Assembly: GCA_014634225.1 (NCBI GenBank)
Contig: BLFN01000844.1
Location: forward strand, 4,610,234 to 4,620,587
Direction: 5' to 3'
DNA from: Acropora yongei
Taxonomy: Eukaryota > Cnidaria > Anthozoa > Scleractinia > Acroporidae
DNA: 10,354 nucleotides
Shown here: positions 7,550 to 10,354 of the stretch, one piece after another
How positions within the stretch are numbered: position 1 is the stretch's first letter
How the letters are laid out: each line of letters starts with the position of its first letter
Translations under genes and position numbers: made by a program
The notes under the pieces: generated by a model
The model's input: only the letters and a program-made list of their open reading frames with translations
Databases searched by the model: none
Told to the model about the DNA's origin: nothing

Positions 7550-7596
7550 AAATTTTCGGCAGTCAGACATCACAATCTCGGCGAATCCGCTCAATA

Positions 7597-7775
7597 GACC
7601 TTATTCATAAATGGCGGCTAATTAATTATTCTTTGGTTTATATGCTAATCATCCTCACTAGCCTCGTTTGCACGAACAAAATTCAAAACAATTTTTGCTT
7701 TAAAGTGAGGCTAGCGCGGATGATTAGCATAAAAACAAAAGAATAATTCATTAGCCGCTATTTATGAATAAGGTC
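7597..7775. mobile_element. TA-flanked MITE, family A, copy 2
   Basis: The arms at 7597-7665 and 7707-7775 pair at 63 of 69 positions, and TA flanks both ends (7595-7596 and 7776-7777). The ends begin GACCTTATTCATAAATGGCG. They match copy 1 at 5270-5418 in the terminal TTATTC-ATGGCGGC block and in the inner words ACAAAAGAATAATT and GAGGC. At 179 bp this is the more complete copy. It has no coding capacity and presumably relied on a Tc1/mariner-type transposase elsewhere. The assembly gap begins 40 bases past its right end. Confidence 0.85.
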
Positions 7776-7803
7776 TATGGTTGAAAAAAATAAATCTGGC
7801 CAC

Positions 7804-7817
7804 AAAAAAAAAAAAAA
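7804..7817. repeat. Poly(A) run at gap edge
   Basis: Fourteen A residues run directly into the gap. A second A run follows the gap at 7869-7885. This may be a homopolymer that broke the assembly, or a retroposon A-tail. Confidence 0.7.
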
Positions 7818-7854
7818 NNNNNNNNNNNNNNNNNNNNNNNNNNNNNNNNNNNNN
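7818..7854. other. Assembly gap (37 N)
   Basis: An unknown sequence of 37 N is flanked by A-rich low-complexity DNA. The reading frames that cross it on both strands are not interpretable. Confidence 0.98.
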
Positions 7855-7885
7855 GCACCAAAAGCTGACAACAGAAAAAAAAAAA

Positions 7886-8536
7886 CAACAACAAAAAGAA
7901 TTTTCAAGTATGAAACATGAAGGCAATACACCAGACAACTTATTCAATTCATTGGCAAATCAAATGAAGGTAGTTTCTACAGATGCTGATGAGCATAATA
8001 ATTGATGCAACGTCATGGTAAGGGTGTGGCTGATCTATCAACTGGGCCACAAACAAATCTCGATTTCTGCAACGTATAAAGGATTAGAATAGGACATGAA
8101 AAGGTGTCTGATACCAGTTGCTTCCTTGTACAATTCTTAAGAACATGTTTTTTTCTTCCACGTACTATGTAAAATTTGCGTCTCCAACTTCCACAGGAAC
8201 CCAGGATGTGTGTTTAACAGTTACTGGATTTGCTTGGCAATTTGCTTGGGCGTTGTAAGATATTTCAATACATACCAACCAATAACAGCCCATCCTTACC
8301 ATAATGAAGGCATGCCCAAGAAACGGAGAGCCATTCCACGACAACAAGGCAGGATAATTCTGTTCGAAAAAAAAGAACTTCTTATTCTAAAGCTACTTGG
8401 ATACTGACCAAGTGTGAAAAATGGGTGAGGAAAAACATAAGTAATTTGCATAAGGAGTTCTTGGGGGGAAGAGTGTTACTGAGGGGAAGCCATAAGCCAA
8501 ATATGTGAATTGTTCAACAACATTTTTGGTGTGCAT
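7886..8536. other. AT-rich stretch without a supported gene
   Basis: After the A-rich gap edge, a plus-strand frame runs on to 8005 and ends in ordinary-looking residues (NTPDNLFNSLANQMKVVST). It has no start independent of the gap and no recognised domain. Frames of 60-65 codons on both strands near 8165-8407 are likewise unrecognised. I make no gene call. Confidence 0.5.
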
Positions 8537-8637
8537 TAGCCTGCGTAGCAAGCGTTTCCGTGGCAAATTTCGATGTTTTGGCCGCGCGAAAATTGGGGCA
8601 AGAGCAAAAAAGAAAGAGGGGGGAGGGGAGAGGAGAA
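8537..8637. repeat. Partial dispersed repeat with polypurine tract
   Basis: It begins TAGCCTGCGTAGCAAGCGTT, which I recall as the end of an abundant coral inverted-repeat element. The expected closing complement, ending in CTTGCTACGC, is absent, so this would be a one-ended fragment. It ends in a 32-base all-purine run (8606-8637) containing G6 and G4 blocks, with another G4 at 8595-8598. That tract could form triplex or quadruplex structure. The repeat identity is from memory only. Confidence 0.4.
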
Positions 8638-8680
8638 CTTTTTCAAGGACCCTATTTAAGTAATCCCAAAATTTAAGATA

Positions 8681-8798
8681 GAGCAGTTTTCAAATGACCG
8701 TCGAAAGTAATTTCGCGATTGCAATTGCTGCTCTTAGAGATTGGCTAAAAAGACTCGCGCCAGTTTTTCAACTAATGAGAATCAAAACCAAAAACAAT

Positions 8799-8835
<37 letters not shown>

Positions 8836-8900
8836 GAGTGACAAATAATTGCTATAAATTGTGATTGGTTGATCGTGCTCCTGTTGTGGTTGGTCGGAAA

Positions 8901-8938
<38 letters not shown>

Positions 8939-8945
8939 CCTGCCC
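8681..8945. mobile_element. TA-flanked MITE, family B
   Basis: Terminal inverted repeats of 26 bp (8681-8706 and 8920-8945) pair at 23 of 26 positions, sharing TTTCAAATGAC and GTCGAAA. TA sits directly outside each end (8679-8680 and 8946-8947). At 265 bp the element has no transposase and is best read as a Tc1/mariner-type MITE. Its interior holds further opposed words such as AATCAAAACCAAAAACAATC and TTGGTTTTGGTTTTTC, which continue the pairing loosely. It is also locally rich in CpG (CGCGCC, ACGCGTG, CCCGCGC). A 77-codon minus-strand frame lies mostly inside it and is not a gene. Confidence 0.8.
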
Positions 8946-9701
8946 TAATGCCAGCCTACCCCTCAGTCTTCTGCATATTAGAGAATTCATTTTACAGTGT
9001 CCCATTTTGTCAAATTATCATACACATTTTCCCTTTTAAATTTTAAATAACCTCTGCCACCCTTTGAAGGCAATAATATTTATCGGTTGTGTCCTTTGTG
9101 ATGGCAAAACAAATGCGCAAGTAAATTACATCTACTATTTGAAGAACATGACGAGTCAACTGCACTGAGTTAAAGGATAGCTATCTACTGTTTAGTAGTT
9201 TAAGGAAATGACTTAGCTGTATGTTTTTCTTCCTACCATCACAAAACACTCTGCCCTGGCCAGTGCACGGTTAATTACAGACACAACTGTAACACCAGTT
9301 GGTACTCACACAATTTGCTAGAGAGTTGCATTCAGGAAGACCTTCAAATGATTCATTTACATCTGATGAAAGAAAATGAAAGAAAGAAAAAATATAAGGA
9401 CTAACAATAATAAATTATTGATGCCAAACCAATGCAGCCAACATGAATTTGATGTATCACAACATGTTTACTCTAAGTTGTTACTTAAAATTTAGACCCG
9501 CCCCCTTTCAACTGTGTACATAGACTGGGACACCTGCCCCACCCTAACAATGGGCCCTAACTGAAAGTCACACAGGATTCATTTCAACAGCCGCTTCAAG
9601 TACAGCCAATAATATTATGTTAACTTTTGAAGAAGCTTCAAAGTTTAAGAAAAAACTAAGCAAGTTTGTTTCTTGACCACATCAAAAAAAATAATTAATG
9701 A
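8946..9701. other. AT-rich stretch without recognisable features
   Basis: No supported gene or element is seen. Minor items are a purine-rich AAAGAAAGAAAAAA run near 9380 and a small imperfect hairpin, TGAAG-AAG-CTTCA (9628-9640), extended by AACTT/AAGTT. Confidence 0.5.
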
Positions 9702-9827
9702 GCTTTAGTAGTATGTACTTATCCAATAGATAAGACCACCCATTGGATAAATCAATCCACTGGATAACTCAATAGGCTTTGGTAATGTGTACTTATCCAA
9801 CTGACTATGATTTATTCACTGGATAAC
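9702..9827. repeat. Tandem pair of ATCCA/TGGAT inverted modules
   Basis: Two direct copies (9702-9768 and 9776-9827) both start GCTTT(A/G)GTA, pass through GTACTTATCCAA and end CACTGGATAAC. The second lacks about 15 internal bases. Within each copy, TTATCCA and TGGATAA are opposed, giving short hairpins. I recall TTATCCA...TGGATAA modules as abundant in coral genomes, which fits a small inverted-repeat element that has duplicated in tandem. The direct-repeat alignment is seen in the sequence. Confidence 0.6.
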
Positions 9828-10012
9828 ATGCACAATCCAACATCTGTACAACTGGGGTTTGTTGAATAGTAAAGCTGTACAATACTTTATCAAATTCATA
9901 AAATTAAAAAAAAAATGGTCATGATAAATTTTAAGATCACCCACTATTGTAACAAAACAACCATTCACTGTTGATTTGCATGCCAATATTAAGAAAAAAT
10001 GCCTTAAATATA

Positions 10013-10031
10013 ACAAGAGCAAAGCTCTTGT
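10013..10031. repeat. Perfect 8-bp hairpin
   Basis: ACAAGAGC-AAA-GCTCTTGT is a perfect 8-bp stem with a 3-base loop. It opens a hairpin-rich stretch that runs to 10226. Confidence 0.7.
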
Positions 10032-10049
10032 GCCAAATAACAATAATGC

Positions 10050-10108
10050 CTATTTGGTATTTACCAAATCAGTGGATAGCAATTTTTGTGCATTTTGATT
10101 GGCTCCCG

Positions 10109-10164
<56 letters not shown>

Positions 10165-10182
10165 CTCGGTATATATGGCGTT

Positions 10183-10234
<52 letters not shown>

Positions 10235-10250
10235 GTAAGTCACTTAAATA
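10050..10250. repeat. Hairpin-rich dispersed repeat (probable)
   Basis: Three further hairpins follow: ATTTGGT-ATTT-ACCAAAT (10052-10069), GAATATCC-TT-GGATATTC (10116-10133), and CCCC-TTCG-GGGG (10210-10221) enclosed by ACTAT/ATAGT. Between them lie an inverted CCAAT box (GATTGGC), AAAATGGCGCC and a direct repeat of CGGTATATAT (10167-10176 and 10184-10193). I recall GATTGGCTCCCGTAAC and CACCTCCCCTTCGGGGGATA as parts of common coral repeats. No termini or target-site duplications were found. Confidence 0.45.
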
Positions 10251-10354
10251 ACCAAGACCAATCAAAAAGAAAAAAAAATCAAGACCAACCAAGACATTGG
10301 GAACCTACTGATGGGCTACTGGTGTCCCTAAAGAGCTTTTGTAGCTAAGAGTAC

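Noticed and set aside
7762..8005. Frames crossing the gap on both strands
   Set aside because: They consist of unknown residues plus poly-lysine or poly-phenylalanine from A/T runs. The ordinary-looking end (NTPDNLFNSLANQMKVV) has no start, splice site or recognised family.
8772..9005. 77-codon minus-strand frame
   Set aside because: Most of it lies inside the TA-flanked MITE and its terminal repeat.

Overview
This window looks like non-coding DNA from a eukaryotic nuclear genome, most likely an anthozoan cnidarian such as a stony coral. The support is AT-rich sequence packed with short inverted-repeat elements, tRNA-derived retroposon fragments, triplet microsatellites, one scaffold gap of N, and several words I recall from coral repeat families. 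The lineage is from memory and was not checked by a search. I find no protein-coding gene, true tRNA gene, rRNA, CRISPR array or bacterial operon. Open reading frames are all under about 80 codons, and many lie across repeats, microsatellites or the gap.

Layout. Positions 1-900 hold a degenerate tRNA-like fragment (minus strand) and an isolated NRF-1-type palindrome. Positions 900-1700 hold two inverted duplications (937-1344 and 1575-1674). Positions 1700-2700 are mostly microsatellite and plain sequence. At 2681-2930 a perfect 82-bp-arm palindrome lies between 13-bp direct repeats; its tip matches half of the hammerhead-ribozyme segment of Penelope-like retroelements. Positions 2930-3320 have a promoter-like CCAAT/GC-box cluster and an ATG in good context. 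Positions 3596-3932 carry two tRNA-derived fragments on opposite strands. They abut an 880-bp imperfect fold-back structure (3943-4824) whose arms are built from degenerate 21-22 bp tandem units. A GAT microsatellite and a CpG-rich patch follow, then the first of two TA-flanked MITEs of one family (5270-5418 and 7597-7775).

Positions 5424-6530 are featureless. Positions 6535-7069 are bounded by 11-bp inverted repeats and rich in the word AATCCGC. Positions 7332-7549 carry a 158-bp-period direct repeat. The gap is at 7818-7854. Positions 8537-8945 hold a partial repeat with a polypurine tract and a second TA-flanked MITE family. Positions 9702-10226 hold a tandemly duplicated ATCCA/TGGAT motif and a hairpin-rich block.

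The parts do not form a pathway. The window reads as an intergenic or intronic graveyard of non-autonomous elements. The most notable pieces are the perfect retroelement-derived palindrome and the large fold-back element with tandem-repeat arms. I see no convincing new biological system.
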